The translations under genes were made by a program, and so were the position numbers. A stretch of DNA of 64,000 nucleotides from DATBVX01 sp963724625. GTDB lineage: Bacteria > Pseudomonadota > Gammaproteobacteria > Steroidobacterales > Steroidobacteraceae. Shown here piece after piece: positions 24,976 through 34,748 of this stretch. Position 1 is the stretch's first letter, and the number at the start of each line of letters is the position of its first letter. The stretch spans positions 430,079 through 494,078 of the forward strand of contig CAVRVO010000029.1 in NCBI GenBank assembly GCA_963724625.1, written 5' to 3'. The notes under the pieces were generated by a model. It saw only the letters and a program-made list of their open reading frames with translations, ran no database searches and was not told the DNA's origin.

Positions 24976-25428
24976 TCATAGCCACCGTCGCACGCGCTGT
25001 TGGTACGCGAGATAGCGCTCGCCGAAGATTTCCTCGAGGAAGCGCTCTTCCCCTTTGATGAATTGCGTCTGCAGTATCCACGCGAATAGCGGAACGGGCA
25101 CCAACGCGCCCAGGCTACCGAGCAGAATCGCGGCGCCGAGCAGCGCCGACACGAGTCCGAGATACATCGGATTGCGCGTGAAGCGGTAAAGACCATCGGT
25201 CACGAGTGTGGTGGAAGGCTCGAAGGGGACGACGGGCGTGCCCACACGCTTGAACGCGCCAGCACCCGTGGCGCTGAGCGCGAGGCCGAGTACCACGAGC
25301 AGCGCGCCGGAGTACGACCACGGCGCAGGAACGACGCGCATGATCGGCATCACGTAGTGCAAGCCGATCGCGAGCAACACCGCAAGCAGAAACCAGACTG
25401 GCGGAAGAATCCTGCGCCGGTATTCCAT
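24976..25428 (-). CDS. isoprenylcysteine/phospholipid methyltransferase-family membrane protein
   Basis: A 150-residue integral membrane protein with about four hydrophobic segments. Seen: the family signature GLYRFTRNPMYLGLVSALLG and the C-terminal RFLEEIFGERYLAYQQRVRR (E-E-x-x-L-x-x-x-F-G-x-x-Y). Members of this ICMT/PEMT-like family are annotated as methyltransferases, but bacterial substrates are mostly unknown. It lies upstream of the PQQ dehydrogenase on the same strand, 79 bases apart; a functional link is only possible. Confidence 0.85.
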   Translation of the reverse strand: MEYRRRILPPVWFLLAVLLAIGLHYVMPIMRVVPAPWSYSGALLVVLGLALSATGAGAFKRVGTPVVPFEPSTTLVTDGLYRFTRNPMYLGLVSALLGAAILLGSLGALVPVPLFAWILQTQFIKGEERFLEEIFGERYLAYQQRVRRWL

Positions 25429-25450
25429 ACATGCCTCCGAGGCTGGGTGC

Positions 25451-25990
25451 TTATTGTAAGTGCGCTCCCCGCTCCAGCGTCACGAACGTCATCGCGTAAG
25501 CGTTCCTGTCATCCGCCGCCTGCGCGGTTCGTTGCAAGCTGCGCCATTCGTTCCAGTCGACATTGGGAAAGCGCGTATCGCCCGCGATCGGCGCGTGCAC
25601 CCGGGTGAGATAGATGCGTTGCGCACGCGGCAGACACAACCGAAAGATCTCCGCTCCTCCGATCACCATGAGCTCGTCAGCGTCTCGAGTCGCCGCGAGT
25701 GCCGCTTCAAGATTCGCCACCGTTTCAACGCCCGGTGCTTCGATCGGCTTGCCGCGTGTCATCACCAGGTTGCGCCGACCCGGGAGCGCCTTGCCGATGG
25801 ACTCGAAGGTCTTGCGGCCCATCAGCATCGGCTTGCCCATCGTGACGCCCTTGAAGTGCTTCAGGTCTGCTGGCAGGTGCCACGGCAGGCGATTTGCGTT
25901 GCCGATCACACCGTTCTCTGCCATCGCCACCACGAGGGACACAATGGGCCGCGATTGGGGATGATTTGTGCGCTCGATCACGCTTGACAT
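25451..25990 (-). CDS. folA: dihydrofolate reductase
   Basis: A 179-residue NADPH-dependent reductase making tetrahydrofolate, the target of trimethoprim. Seen: SLVVAMAENGVIGNANRLPW, HLPADLKHFKGVTMGKPMLM, GRKTFESIGKALPGR and LMVIGGAEIF. The N-terminus carries about 15 extra residues (MSSVIERTNHPQSRP) compared with E. coli, so an inner start is possible, but no inner ATG lies before IVSLVVAM. thyA, which makes its substrate, is about 8 kb away. Confidence 0.96.
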   Translation of the reverse strand: MSSVIERTNHPQSRPIVSLVVAMAENGVIGNANRLPWHLPADLKHFKGVTMGKPMLMGRKTFESIGKALPGRRNLVMTRGKPIEAPGVETVANLEAALAATRDADELMVIGGAEIFRLCLPRAQRIYLTRVHAPIAGDTRFPNVDWNEWRSLQRTAQAADDRNAYAMTFVTLERGAHLQ

Positions 25991-26130
25991 AAAGGCCCTG
26001 TGAGCGGCTCCACGCGCTTGGAACTCAAAGACTTATACAGTGTGCGAGCCGGTTTGCGCAGGGTGTTCCGCAGTGACAGCGGCACGGCGCGGCGGCGATC
26101 ACGATCGCAAGGGTAATCCTGAGTGTTGCA

Positions 26131-29100
26131 ATGAGGCGAACACTGGCGTGGCTGGCCTTGGTGGGGCTGCTCCTTGGCCCCGCGACGGCCTTTTCACAAA
26201 CCATCACCCGCTACGCGCGTTTCGTCGGCAACATCAATTTCGTTGCGACCGGCGGATCGCTCCGTACGCAGGCGAATACGGGCGATGCGTGCGCCGTCGG
26301 CGCCAGCAGCACGGCTGCCGTCGCCGGCATCCCGGCAGGCTCGACGATCCTCGCCGCATACCTCTATTGGGGTGGATCGCAGACCGGAGCCACGATCGAC
26401 TCGACCGTTACGTTCGCGGGTTCCGCGCTCACTGCGACTCGCACGTTCACCACCACGTTCAACAACGGCGGCACGTTGTTCCCGTACTTCGGCGGCTTCG
26501 CCGACGTGACGGCACGCGTCGCCGGGAATGGCAACTACACTTTCAGCGGACTCACCGTCAACACAGGCGCGCCTCATTGCGGCAGCCAGGCCGTGGTCGC
26601 GGGCTGGGGACTGGTCGTGATCTACCAGCGTGCGGCGGAGGATCTGCGCGCCATCAATGTGTTCGACGGCCTGCAATATCTTCCGCGGCAGCTCGATCAC
26701 GCTGACACCCGACGGCTTTCGCGTACCGGTCGCGCCGATCAACGGCAAGATGGCGATCGTCGCGTGGGAAGGCGACCCGCAGAACTCGACACGCGTTGAA
26801 CGGGTTCAACGAGCAGCTGAGCTTCAACGGCAACGCACTCGACGACGGCATCGTCGTCCCCGCCAGCGACCCGACCACTCAGCCCTACGACGGCACCGTC
26901 AACACGCTCGGAGTGGCGACGAGCTACGGCGTCGACGTCGATACCTTCACCGTAGATCCGTACATCTCAGCCGGACAAACCTCGGCTACGACCGTGTTCT
27001 CGGCGGGTGGCGACCTCGTCCTGCTGACGGCGCAGGTCGTGAGCGTCACGAGTGAGCCGAGCGTGGATCTCAGCATCACCAAGACCCACGTCGGCAACTT
27101 CTCCGCCGGAACCAACGGCGTCTACACGATCCGCGTCAGCAATGGGACCGGCGTCGGTCTCGAGCAGGAAGACAACACCATCACGGTGACGGACACCTTG
27201 CCCACGGGATTCTCGTATGTGTCCGGCACCGGGACGCGGATGGACCTGCAGTGCCGCGGTCCAGGTCGTCACGTGCAATCACCCGCCGCCGCTCGCGTTG
27301 GGCGCAACGCTCCCGGATCTGTCGCTCACCGTTCTGCCAGGCCAGACCGCGGCACCGTCGAAGATCAATACAGCCGTCGTGTCGAGCGCCAGTCTGGACT
27401 TCAATACGGCCAACGACACCGCGAACGACACGACCAACGTCGTGCTGCCGAATCTTTCGACCTCGACCAAGACCGTCTCGGATCTCAACGCCGGCGATGC
27501 GAATCCCGGCGACACGCTGCGCTACACGATCACGTTGCGCGAAACGACTGGCGTGCCCGCGCCCAACGTGCGCGTCACGGACGACATCCCGGCCAACGTC
27601 AGCAACTTCAGCGTCGTGACGCTGCCGGCCGGCGCCGTGAACAACTCGACGGGAGCCGGCACCGGGGCCGATGGCACAGGTTTTCTGGACGTCTCCAACA
27701 TTACGGTGCCCGCCAATGGCAGCGTGACCGTCGTGTTCGACGTGCGCGTCGCGGCTGGCACGCCCGTGGGCGCTACGATAGACAACACCGCGAACATCAC
27801 CAATCACGTTCGGGCCTGGTGCGACGCCAGCAGCGCCCCAGATCATCGTCTCGCAGTCACAGATCCCCGCCACCGGCGGCAAGGTGCTCTACCTGAGGTC
27901 CGGACTGCAGTTGTCGCGCACGCCGGCGCCAGACCGTGCCGCCTTCGATCACCGTCGCGGAAGGCGCCAGCCAGACCTGGATCATGACACCTGCGCTGGC
28001 GACTTCTCTTTCGATACCTGCGGGTAATGCGCCGGTGCAGATATGGTTCACTCGCACCGGCAGCGGCACGTCGCGGATTATCCGCGTCACGCTCACCGCG
28101 AGCGGTGGCATCACGCTAGGCACCGCGCAAGTCACGTTCACACCAAGTGACACGACTCCCACTCTGCAGACGTTCACGGTGCCGATCACCGCTGCGACGC
28201 TCCCTGCCGGCGCGACCATCTCGCTTGCAGGTGACCAACAACACTACCGGCAGCGGCAGTCGTGACGTGCTGGTGTATCCGGCCAACTCCGCGAGCTCAG
28301 CGCTCTAATGTCAGCTTCAACAGCAACACCGTCATCAGCGTCAGCAGCGTGCTCAGCTACAACGCTGCATACGCCGGCGGGGTAGCGACGGCGTCGTTCG
28401 TCCCCGGCAGCACTGTGTTCATGCGCGCCGTCGTGAGTGATCCGTTCGGCAGCTTCGATATTACGGGCGCCTCGGTAACGCTCCTGAACCCGAGCGGTAC
28501 GGCAGCACTGACCAACTCAGCGATGACGCAAGTCAACGACTCGGGGGCCGCGACAAAAACGTACGAGCTGACTTACGCCTTACCTGGCGCAGCACCTGCA
28601 GGCTCCTGGACCATGAGAGTCACGGCTGCCGAAGGAACCGAAGGGACGGTGACCGACCTCGGTATCGGCACGTTTGATGTCGTAATTCCGCAGCCGACAC
28701 TCGTCATCGCGCGCATCTCTCAGGTGATCTCCGATCCGTATAACAACGCCACCAACCCGAAGCGCATACCGGGCAGCGTGCAGCTCTATTCGCTCACGAT
28801 CACCAACCAGGGGCCGGGTACAGTGGATGCGAGCACGCTGGTCATCAGCGAGTTCGTGCCGCCGAATTCGGATCTCTACGTCTCGACGGTGAGCGGTGAT
28901 CCGGTCGCGTTCGTGAATGGAACGCCCGTGAGCGGGCTGACCTACGTGTACGCATCGAATGTGACCTATTCGAATCAGCCGGGTGGTGTGGCGCCCTACA
29001 CCTACACGCCGGTACCCGATGCCGCGGGTTTCGATCCCAATGTCACCGGTCTTCGAATCGCGCCGACCGGCACGATGAGCGCCGCTGGTCCAGGCGGAAA

Positions 29101-29140
29101 TCCGTCCTTTACTATCCGCTTCCGCGTTCGCCTGCGCTGA
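26131..29140 (+). pseudogene. large secreted DUF11-type repeat protein, seven frameshifts
   Basis: The reading can be followed across seven joints by skipping one base at about 26680, 26792, 27237, 27811, 27929, 28227 and 28303, giving a protein of 1000 residues. It starts with a signal peptide (MRRTLAWLALVGLLLGPATA, then FSQ), followed by an N-terminal domain (YARFVGNINFVATGGSLRTQ, YLYWGG), and DUF11/conserved-repeat domains (SVDLSITKTHVGNFSAGTNG, TVTDTLPTGFSYVSGTGT, LRYTITLRETTGVPAPNVR). Such proteins are surface-exposed or secreted beta-sandwich arrays. No LPXTG or barrel anchor is seen at the C-terminus (FTIRFRVRLR). All seven shifts go the same way, hence sequence error is likely, though I annotate it as broken as it stands. 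Confidence 0.85.
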
Positions 29141-29158
29141 CCAGGGAAGCTAGTGCGA

Positions 29159-30121
29159 CTACTGTGTCGGCAAGCGGTCCCAGCGGTGAGCGCGCAATCG
29201 GCCGAGCAGTTCCTCGGGCAGCGACTTGCCGTCCGATACCGCGATGTTCGAGGCGACGTGCGCGACGCTGCGCATCCCCGGAATCACGGTGCTGACGCGC
29301 GGATCGGAGATTGCAAATCGCAATGCCAGTTCCGCCATCGACATGCCTTGCGGGGCAACCGGTCGCAATGCCTCGACGCGCTTGACGGTCGGCGCCAGGT
29401 TTGAACGCCCAAAATAGATGTTGCGAAAGTCGCCATTCGGCCACTTCGAATCGAGCGTGAGATTCCCGGTGAGCGAGCCCTCGTCGAAGGGCACGCGCGC
29501 GATCACTGCGATATCGAGCTCCCTGCACACCGGGAACAGCTCGTCCTCGGGCGACTGATCGAAGATGTTGTAGATGACCTGCACCGCATCGATGAGGCCG
29601 GTGCGCAGCGTCTCCAGGACATTCGCGGGCTCCCATCGATTGACGCTCACGCCGGCGGCGGCAATGAGACCTTGGCGCTTCAGGTCGTCGATGGCGCGGG
29701 CCCAGCGCTCATCGCGCGCCCACGCGTCCTCCCAGACATGAAACTGCAGCAGGTCCAGCCTGGGAAGGCCGGTGTTCTCGAGCGAGCTCTCGGCATATTC
29801 ACGGATGTGATCCGCGGGGAACACCTCGTCGAGTCGCATGTCGCGCCGCGAAGGCCAACTGAGATTCTTGGGCGGAATCTTGCTGGCCGTATATAGCCGT
29901 TTATCCGGATGCGCGCGCACCAGCTCGCCGAGCATGCCCTCGCTGTGCCCGTCGCCATACGCCCAGGCGGTGTCGAAGAAATTGCAACCGAGGCGCACTG
30001 CTTCGGTGAGTGCGGCGCGGGTACGCGCATCGTCAGAGCCGGTCCAGCCACTCAGGCCCCACATTCCATAGCCGATCTCGCTGACCTGCCAGCCGAGCCG
30101 GCCGAAACGTCGGTAGCGCAC
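29159..30121 (-). CDS. aldo/keto reductase
   Basis: A 320-residue NADPH-dependent TIM-barrel oxidoreductase. Start GTG 30121 (VRYRRFGRLGWQVSEIGYG) lies six bases after the upstream cupin stop; a longer frame to 30217 would overlap it. Seen: catalytic Asp-Tyr in FFDTAWAYGDGHSEGMLGE, Lys in YTASKIPP, His in LQFHVWED, and the C-terminal cofactor region STVIPGMRSVAHVASN. Substrate unknown. Probably co-transcribed with the cupin gene. Confidence 0.9.
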   Translation of the reverse strand: MRYRRFGRLGWQVSEIGYGMWGLSGWTGSDDARTRAALTEAVRLGCNFFDTAWAYGDGHSEGMLGELVRAHPDKRLYTASKIPPKNLSWPSRRDMRLDEVFPADHIREYAESSLENTGLPRLDLLQFHVWEDAWARDERWARAIDDLKRQGLIAAAGVSVNRWEPANVLETLRTGLIDAVQVIYNIFDQSPEDELFPVCRELDIAVIARVPFDEGSLTGNLTLDSKWPNGDFRNIYFGRSNLAPTVKRVEALRPVAPQGMSMAELALRFAISDPRVSTVIPGMRSVAHVASNIAVSDGKSLPEELLGRLRAHRWDRLPTQ

Positions 30122-30126
30122 GCTAC

Positions 30127-30489
30127 TCAGATCCAGACATCGGACGGCGCTGTCATAGCGCCGCCCGCATCGCCGGTATTCACGGTGCCGACCGGTTCGA
30201 TCAGCATCAGGTGGCACTCTTTCACGGCTTCCGGCTTGTGCTCCACGCCCTTAGGCACTACGAACAACTCGCCTTTGTGCAGCACCACGTCGCGATCGCG
30301 CAGGTGAATGGTCAATTCCCCGTCAAGAACGATGAAGGCCTCGTCCGTCTCCTTGTGGTCGTGCCATACGAACTCACCTTGCAGTTTCACGAGCTTGAAG
30401 TCGTAGTCGTTCATGCGCGCGATGACCTTGGGCGACCACTGCTCGGAGATCTTCGTAAGCTTCTCCGCGAAATTGACGGTACTCATCAT
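30127..30489 (-). CDS. cupin-domain protein
   Basis: A 120-residue single-cupin protein, start ATG 30489 preceded by GGAG on the minus strand. Seen: metal-binding motif 1 in EFVWHDHKETDEAFIVLDGE and motif 2 in LFVVPKGVEHKPEA, so the two-His/Glu site is intact. Similar small proteins are annotated as mannose-6-phosphate isomerase-like or as dioxygenase-fold proteins, without proven activity. Upstream partner of the aldo/keto reductase. Confidence 0.85.
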   Translation of the reverse strand: MMSTVNFAEKLTKISEQWSPKVIARMNDYDFKLVKLQGEFVWHDHKETDEAFIVLDGELTIHLRDRDVVLHKGELFVVPKGVEHKPEAVKECHLMLIEPVGTVNTGDAGGAMTAPSDVWI

Positions 30490-30638
30490 GGCGGGCTCCG
30501 GCAGGAAGGCTGGGGATAAGTAGAGCCGCGTACGCGGCGCGCAGTCAAGACAACGCTGCCAACCCCCCGGACTTGAACCTGAGCCGCAATTCATTACCCT
30601 ACCGCTCCCTGAGATCTCCACGCCTCCGAGAGACAGAC

Positions 30639-32855
30639 ATGCACACGCGGCTGGTTCACGGCTCGATGGTCATTGCGTTCCTCATTGCCGGTTGCTCTGC
30701 GATGAATCACGGCGACACAACCCAGCCTGCGACTGCCACGGCAGCAACCGAGGCGAATCCCCTGCTGGCGCCATGGACCGGCCCGTACGGCGGGGTACCG
30801 CCCTGGGATCAGGGCTCGCCGGAACGCTACAGACAGGCGCTCGACATCGCGCTGCAGGAACGGCGTGAGGAATATGCGGCGATCGTGAGTAATGCGGCAG
30901 CGCCGACTTTCGACAATACTTTTCTGCCGATCGAGCGCGCCGGGCGCACCTATACGCGCGTGCGACGCATGTTCTTCGTAATGATCGACAATGAGAGCAC
31001 ACCCGAATACCAGGCGCTCAACAAGGAAGTGGCACCGAAGCTGGCCGCCGCGGATGACGAAATCTACTTCGATGCAGGGCTGTTCAAACGCATCGAGACG
31101 ATCTACGGGTCGCGCTCTGGCGCCGGCCTGACGGCGGAGCAGGTGCGCCTGGTTGAGCGTACCTACAACGAGTTCGCGCGGTCTGGTGCAACACTGAACG
31201 CCGCCGATAAAACGCGCTTGTCCCAGATCAATCAGGAGCTGGCGAGCCTGTTCGCGGACTTCTCCGACAAACTGCTCGCCGACGAGAACACCTGGGTCGT
31301 GCTCGACAGCAAGGCCGATCTTGCGGGACTTCCGGACTCGATCGTCTCGGCTGCGGCTGCAGCCGCCAGCGATCACCAGCTCGATGGCAAATGGTTGATC
31401 GTCAACACGCGCTCCAGCGTGGAGCCGTTCCTCACCTTCTCGACGCGTCGCGACTTGCGCGAGCAGGTGTGGCGCAAGTTCGTCAATCGCGGCGACAACG
31501 GCGATGCCAACGACACCAATGAAACCATCCGCAAAATCGTCAAGCTGCGCGCCGAACGCGCCAAGCTCCTGGGCTATCCGTCGCATGCTCACTGGCGCAT
31601 GGCAGACACCATGGCCAAGGATCCGGCCAAGGCGCAGGCGCTGATGATGCGTGTCTGGCCGGCCGCGGTGGAGCGTGTGCACGAAGAAGTTGCAGCGATG
31701 CAGAAAGTGGCCGACAGCGAGGGCACGAAGATCGCCATTGAACCCTGGGACTACCGCTTCTATGCGGAGAAGGTGCGCAAGGCGACCTACGACCTCGACC
31801 AGGCGGAGCTCAAGCCGTATTTCGAGCTGAACAGCATGATCCAGGGCGCCTTCTGGTGCGCCGAACAGCTCTACGCCATCACCTTCACCGAGATCAGTGG
31901 GCAGGTGCCGGTATTCAATCCCGCGGTACGCGTCTGGGAGGTCAAGGACAAGGCATCCGGCAAGCACATCGGACTCTTTTACGGCGACTACTACGCCAGG
32001 GGCAGCAAACGGTCCGGTGCGTGGGCATTCTCGTACCAGACCCGCGAACGGTTCGAGAGCGATGTGCCGTCAATCAGTTCCAACAACAACAATTTCGTGA
32101 AAGGTGCCCCCGGAGAACCGGTGCTGATCTCACTCGACGATGCACGCACCCTGTTCCACGAATTCGGGCACGCCTTGCACGCACTGCTTTCGCAGGTCAA
32201 CTACCCGGATCTCGCCACCACGCCGCGTGACTTCGTCGAATATCCATCGCAGGTGAATGAGCACTGGGTGCTGACGCGACCCGTGCTCGATAAGTTCGCT
32301 CGCCACTACCAGACGGGTGAGCCGATGCCGCAGTCCCTGCTCGACAAGGTCAAGGCTTCGGAGAAGTTCAACCAGGGTTTCACGGTGGTCGAATACCTCG
32401 CCGATGCCATCGTCGACATGGACATTCATACCCGGCCCGATGGCGAGATCGACCCAGACGCCTTCGAGCGCCAGGATCTGCAGCGGATCGGCATGCCGAA
32501 GGAGATCGTGTTGCGCCATCGCCTGCCGCAGTTTTCGCATCTGTTCAGCAGCGACAACTATTCCGCGGGGTACTACAGCTACGTCTGGTCAGCGGTCATG
32601 GATGCCGACACCTGGAAAGCATTCCTGGAGGCCGGCGATCCGTTCGACAAGGCGACCGCGGCGCGCATGCGCGAATTCATACTTGCGCCGGGCAATTCGA
32701 CCGATCGCGCCGAGGCCTTCCGCCAGTTCCGCGGCCGTGACCCCGATGTCAACGCCTATCTGGAGGATCGGGGGTTTCCCGACCGGCGGAACGCGCGGCG
32801 CGAACTAAGACTGCAAGTCACGAAGCGCGAGAGAGAAACCAGCCGGCGATGCTGA
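30639..32855 (+). CDS. M3-family zinc metallopeptidase (Dcp-like), lipoprotein
   Basis: A 738-residue oligopeptidase/dipeptidyl carboxypeptidase. Start ATG 30639 gives a lipoprotein signal (VIAFLIAGCSAMN; lipobox IAGC), so it is likely exported, unlike cytosolic Dcp/OpdA. Seen: the zinc motif FHEFGHALHALLS (HEXXH) and the downstream glutamate region FVEYPSQVNEHWV, GYYSYVWSAVMDADTWKAF. Known: the family trims short peptides. Its 3' end overlaps the convergent oxygenase gene by 38 bases. Confidence 0.93.
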   Translation: MHTRLVHGSMVIAFLIAGCSAMNHGDTTQPATATAATEANPLLAPWTGPYGGVPPWDQGSPERYRQALDIALQERREEYAAIVSNAAAPTFDNTFLPIERAGRTYTRVRRMFFVMIDNESTPEYQALNKEVAPKLAAADDEIYFDAGLFKRIETIYGSRSGAGLTAEQVRLVERTYNEFARSGATLNAADKTRLSQINQELASLFADFSDKLLADENTWVVLDSKADLAGLPDSIVSAAAAAASDHQLDGKWLIVNTRSSVEPFLTFSTRRDLREQVWRKFVNRGDNGDANDTNETIRKIVKLRAERAKLLGYPSHAHWRMADTMAKDPAKAQALMMRVWPAAVERVHEEVAAMQKVADSEGTKIAIEPWDYRFYAEKVRKATYDLDQAELKPYFELNSMIQGAFWCAEQLYAITFTEISGQVPVFNPAVRVWEVKDKASGKHIGLFYGDYYARGSKRSGAWAFSYQTRERFESDVPSISSNNNNFVKGAPGEPVLISLDDARTLFHEFGHALHALLSQVNYPDLATTPRDFVEYPSQVNEHWVLTRPVLDKFARHYQTGEPMPQSLLDKVKASEKFNQGFTVVEYLADAIVDMDIHTRPDGEIDPDAFERQDLQRIGMPKEIVLRHRLPQFSHLFSSDNYSAGYYSYVWSAVMDADTWKAFLEAGDPFDKATAARMREFILAPGNSTDRAEAFRQFRGRDPDVNAYLEDRGFPDRRNARRELRLQVTKRERETSRRC

Positions 32856-33435
32856 GCCGCTCGCACGCGGTGCGCATGACTTCGTGCTCGAATCTCTCGC
32901 TCAGGAACAGTACCAGCCGACCCGCCAGTGGCGAAAAGTCGATCGTGTCTGCCTTGCTGTCCGAGTAAAGGCGCAGTGCGCCACCGTCCTCCGTTCGCCA
33001 TCCCTCGTTGAGATAGAGCACGAGCGAAAGCACTCGTCGCGTGCTCCCGGCGAGTCGATCCAGATGTCGGGCATAGGCGGCGCCCGGACGATAACGCGCG
33101 AAGTGCAGCTCGAGGTCGAACAGGCCGAGCTGCAACTCGGTATTCAGCTCGCGGCGCAACTCTTCGAGGCGCTCGATCAACTCCGCGGCGGACGGGGAAA
33201 AGGGTGCATCCAGCCACCAGGTCTCATCACCCCTGATCTCGGAGTGAAGCGCGTGCCCGGCGCCGATCGCCGCAGGACGCAGTTCACCGCTCGCCGCGAG
33301 CTGGCGTGCCTCAGCACGTAAGCGACCGGTCAGTTTGGCAGGCAGGAAACTCTCGCAGCAGCTCCATCCCTGCGAGGCAAGGTCTGCTGCAATCCTGGAG
33401 AAGTCACTCTCGCGCAACCGCTCCGGCACGCTCAT
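32818..33435 (-). CDS. 2-oxoglutarate/Fe(II)-dependent oxygenase
   Basis: A 205-residue prolyl-4-hydroxylase-like dioxygenase. Seen: the iron ligands HLD in YARHLDRLAGSTRRVLSLVL and distal His in ERFEHEVMRT, 2-oxoglutarate arginine near the end (AGRLVLFLSERFEHEV region and MRTACERLSIAGWFL). Small bacterial relatives of this type modify ribosomal or translation proteins or act on free substrates; the target here is unknown. Lies 6 bases after the SET-domain gene and is likely in the same operon. Confidence 0.85.
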   Translation of the reverse strand: MSVPERLRESDFSRIAADLASQGWSCCESFLPAKLTGRLRAEARQLAASGELRPAAIGAGHALHSEIRGDETWWLDAPFSPSAAELIERLEELRRELNTELQLGLFDLELHFARYRPGAAYARHLDRLAGSTRRVLSLVLYLNEGWRTEDGGALRLYSDSKADTIDFSPLAGRLVLFLSERFEHEVMRTACERLSIAGWFLSRAS

Positions 33436-33441
33436 TGAGTC

Positions 33442-33945
33442 TCAGCGACCGTTCGCCCGTCGCCGGCGCTTGGGTAGCTCGGGGGGTGCGAGCATCGTGC
33501 CGCGACAAGCCGACGCACCGCAGTGACAGCCATAGATCGCATCGATGTTGGGCGGATCGCCGTGCTCGCGCTGAATCTGGTAGTCATAGGCGAGCTCTTC
33601 GCCTGGCTCGATGGTGCGCGTCGCGTAGATATAGATGCGGTTGTTCTCGATCACCGATTCGCAGTTCGGTTCGCACGAATGATTAATGAAGCGCGCCTCG
33701 TTGCCCCCGACACCGGCATCGATGACCGTACGGCCATCGAGAATGAACAGGAACGTGTGATTGTCGTTCGCATCATGGGTCTCGTAACGGCGATCAGCCT
33801 CCTTGTGGCTCACACGCTCGCCGGTGTACTCGACGACACGTGTGCCTTTACGTATGCGCCTGAGCGCGAACACGCCATTGCCATGCACCCGCGAGCGCCG
33901 TACCTGCACGAGCGGCAGCTTCTTGCCATCAGCCAGTCTCAGCAT
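33442..33945 (-). CDS. SET-domain lysine methyltransferase
   Basis: A 167-residue SET-domain protein with the full catalytic core: GNGVFALRRIRKGTRVVEYT (SAM-binding start), the pseudoknot FINHSCEPNCESVIENNRIY and GEELAYDYQI (catalytic Tyr), plus a post-SET cysteine cluster GCHCGASACRGTM that would bind zinc. Known: SET enzymes methylate lysines, mostly of histones; free-living bacterial ones exist but few have known targets. It sits in a folate/lipoprotein gene run (thyA-lgt upstream) and next to a protein hydroxylase-like oxygenase, so a protein-modifying pair is possible. Confidence 0.9.
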   Translation of the reverse strand: MLRLADGKKLPLVQVRRSRVHGNGVFALRRIRKGTRVVEYTGERVSHKEADRRYETHDANDNHTFLFILDGRTVIDAGVGGNEARFINHSCEPNCESVIENNRIYIYATRTIEPGEELAYDYQIQREHGDPPNIDAIYGCHCGASACRGTMLAPPELPKRRRRANGR

Positions 33946-33953
33946 CGCGACTC

Positions 33954-34748
33954 CTAGACCGCCACCGGCGCTTTGATTGCCGGCTCGTGCTGATAGTTCA
34001 CGATCTCGAAGTCCTCGAACCGGTACTCGAACAGGGTCGCGGGCAAGCGCTTGATCACGAGCTGTGGCAACGGATGGGGCGTGCGTGAGAGCTGCAGGTC
34101 AGCCTGCTCCAGGTGGTTGAGGTAAAGATGACAATCGCCCCCTGTCCAGATGAGATCGCCCGCGACCAGGCGCGCCTGCTGCGCCAGCATGTGTGTCAAC
34201 AGCGCGTAGGAGGCTATGTTGAACGGTACGCCCAGAAAGATGTCGGCGCTGCGTTGATAGACCTGCGCGGACAGTCTCCCTTGCGCTACGTAGAACTGGA
34301 AGAACGCATGGCAGGGCGCCAGCGCCATACGCTCGAGCTCGCCCACGTTCCAGGCGCTCACGATGATCCGGCGCGAATTCGGGCTGCTGCGCAGTTGCTC
34401 GACCACCTGCGCCATCTGATCGATGTGCCTGCCGTCGGGCGCCACCCAATCGCGCCACTGCTTGCCGTAGATCGGGCCGAGCTCGCCGTTTTCGTCCGCC
34501 CATTCGTCCCAGATCGTAACGCCGTGTTCGTGCAGGTACTGGAGGTTGGTTTCCCCGCGCAGGAACCACAGCAACTCGTGGATGATCGCGCGCGTGTGTA
34601 CCTTCTTGGTGGTGACGAGTGGGAACCCCTGCGCCAGGTCGAAGCGCATCTGGTAACCGAACACGCTGAGTGTGCCCGTGCCGGTGCGGTCGGCCTTCCC
34701 CACCCCGTGCTCGCGCACGTGGCGCATGAAGTCGAGATACGCTTTCAT
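33954..34748 (-). CDS. thyA: thymidylate synthase
   Basis: A 264-residue enzyme converting dUMP to dTMP with methylene-tetrahydrofolate. Start ATG 34748 (MKAYLDFMRHVREHGVGKAD); the longer frame to 35102 lies inside lgt. Seen: catalytic Cys in RMALAPCHAFFQFYV, QRSADIFLGVPFNIASYALL and dUMP-binding GDCHLYLNHLEQ. Overlaps lgt by four bases, the classical lgt-thyA operon. Confidence 0.97.
   Translation of the reverse strand: MKAYLDFMRHVREHGVGKADRTGTGTLSVFGYQMRFDLAQGFPLVTTKKVHTRAIIHELLWFLRGETNLQYLHEHGVTIWDEWADENGELGPIYGKQWRDWVAPDGRHIDQMAQVVEQLRSSPNSRRIIVSAWNVGELERMALAPCHAFFQFYVAQGRLSAQVYQRSADIFLGVPFNIASYALLTHMLAQQARLVAGDLIWTGGDCHLYLNHLEQADLQLSRTPHPLPQLVIKRLPATLFEYRFEDFEIVNYQHEPAIKAPVAV

Noticed and set aside
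24897..25196. N-terminal extension of the PQQ dehydrogenase
   Set aside because: It overlaps the small membrane methyltransferase gene and would hide the lipoprotein signal at 24896.
26131..29140. Phase variation of the surface protein by slippage
   Set aside because: The shift sites are not homopolymers or short tandem repeats, which phase-variable slippage needs.
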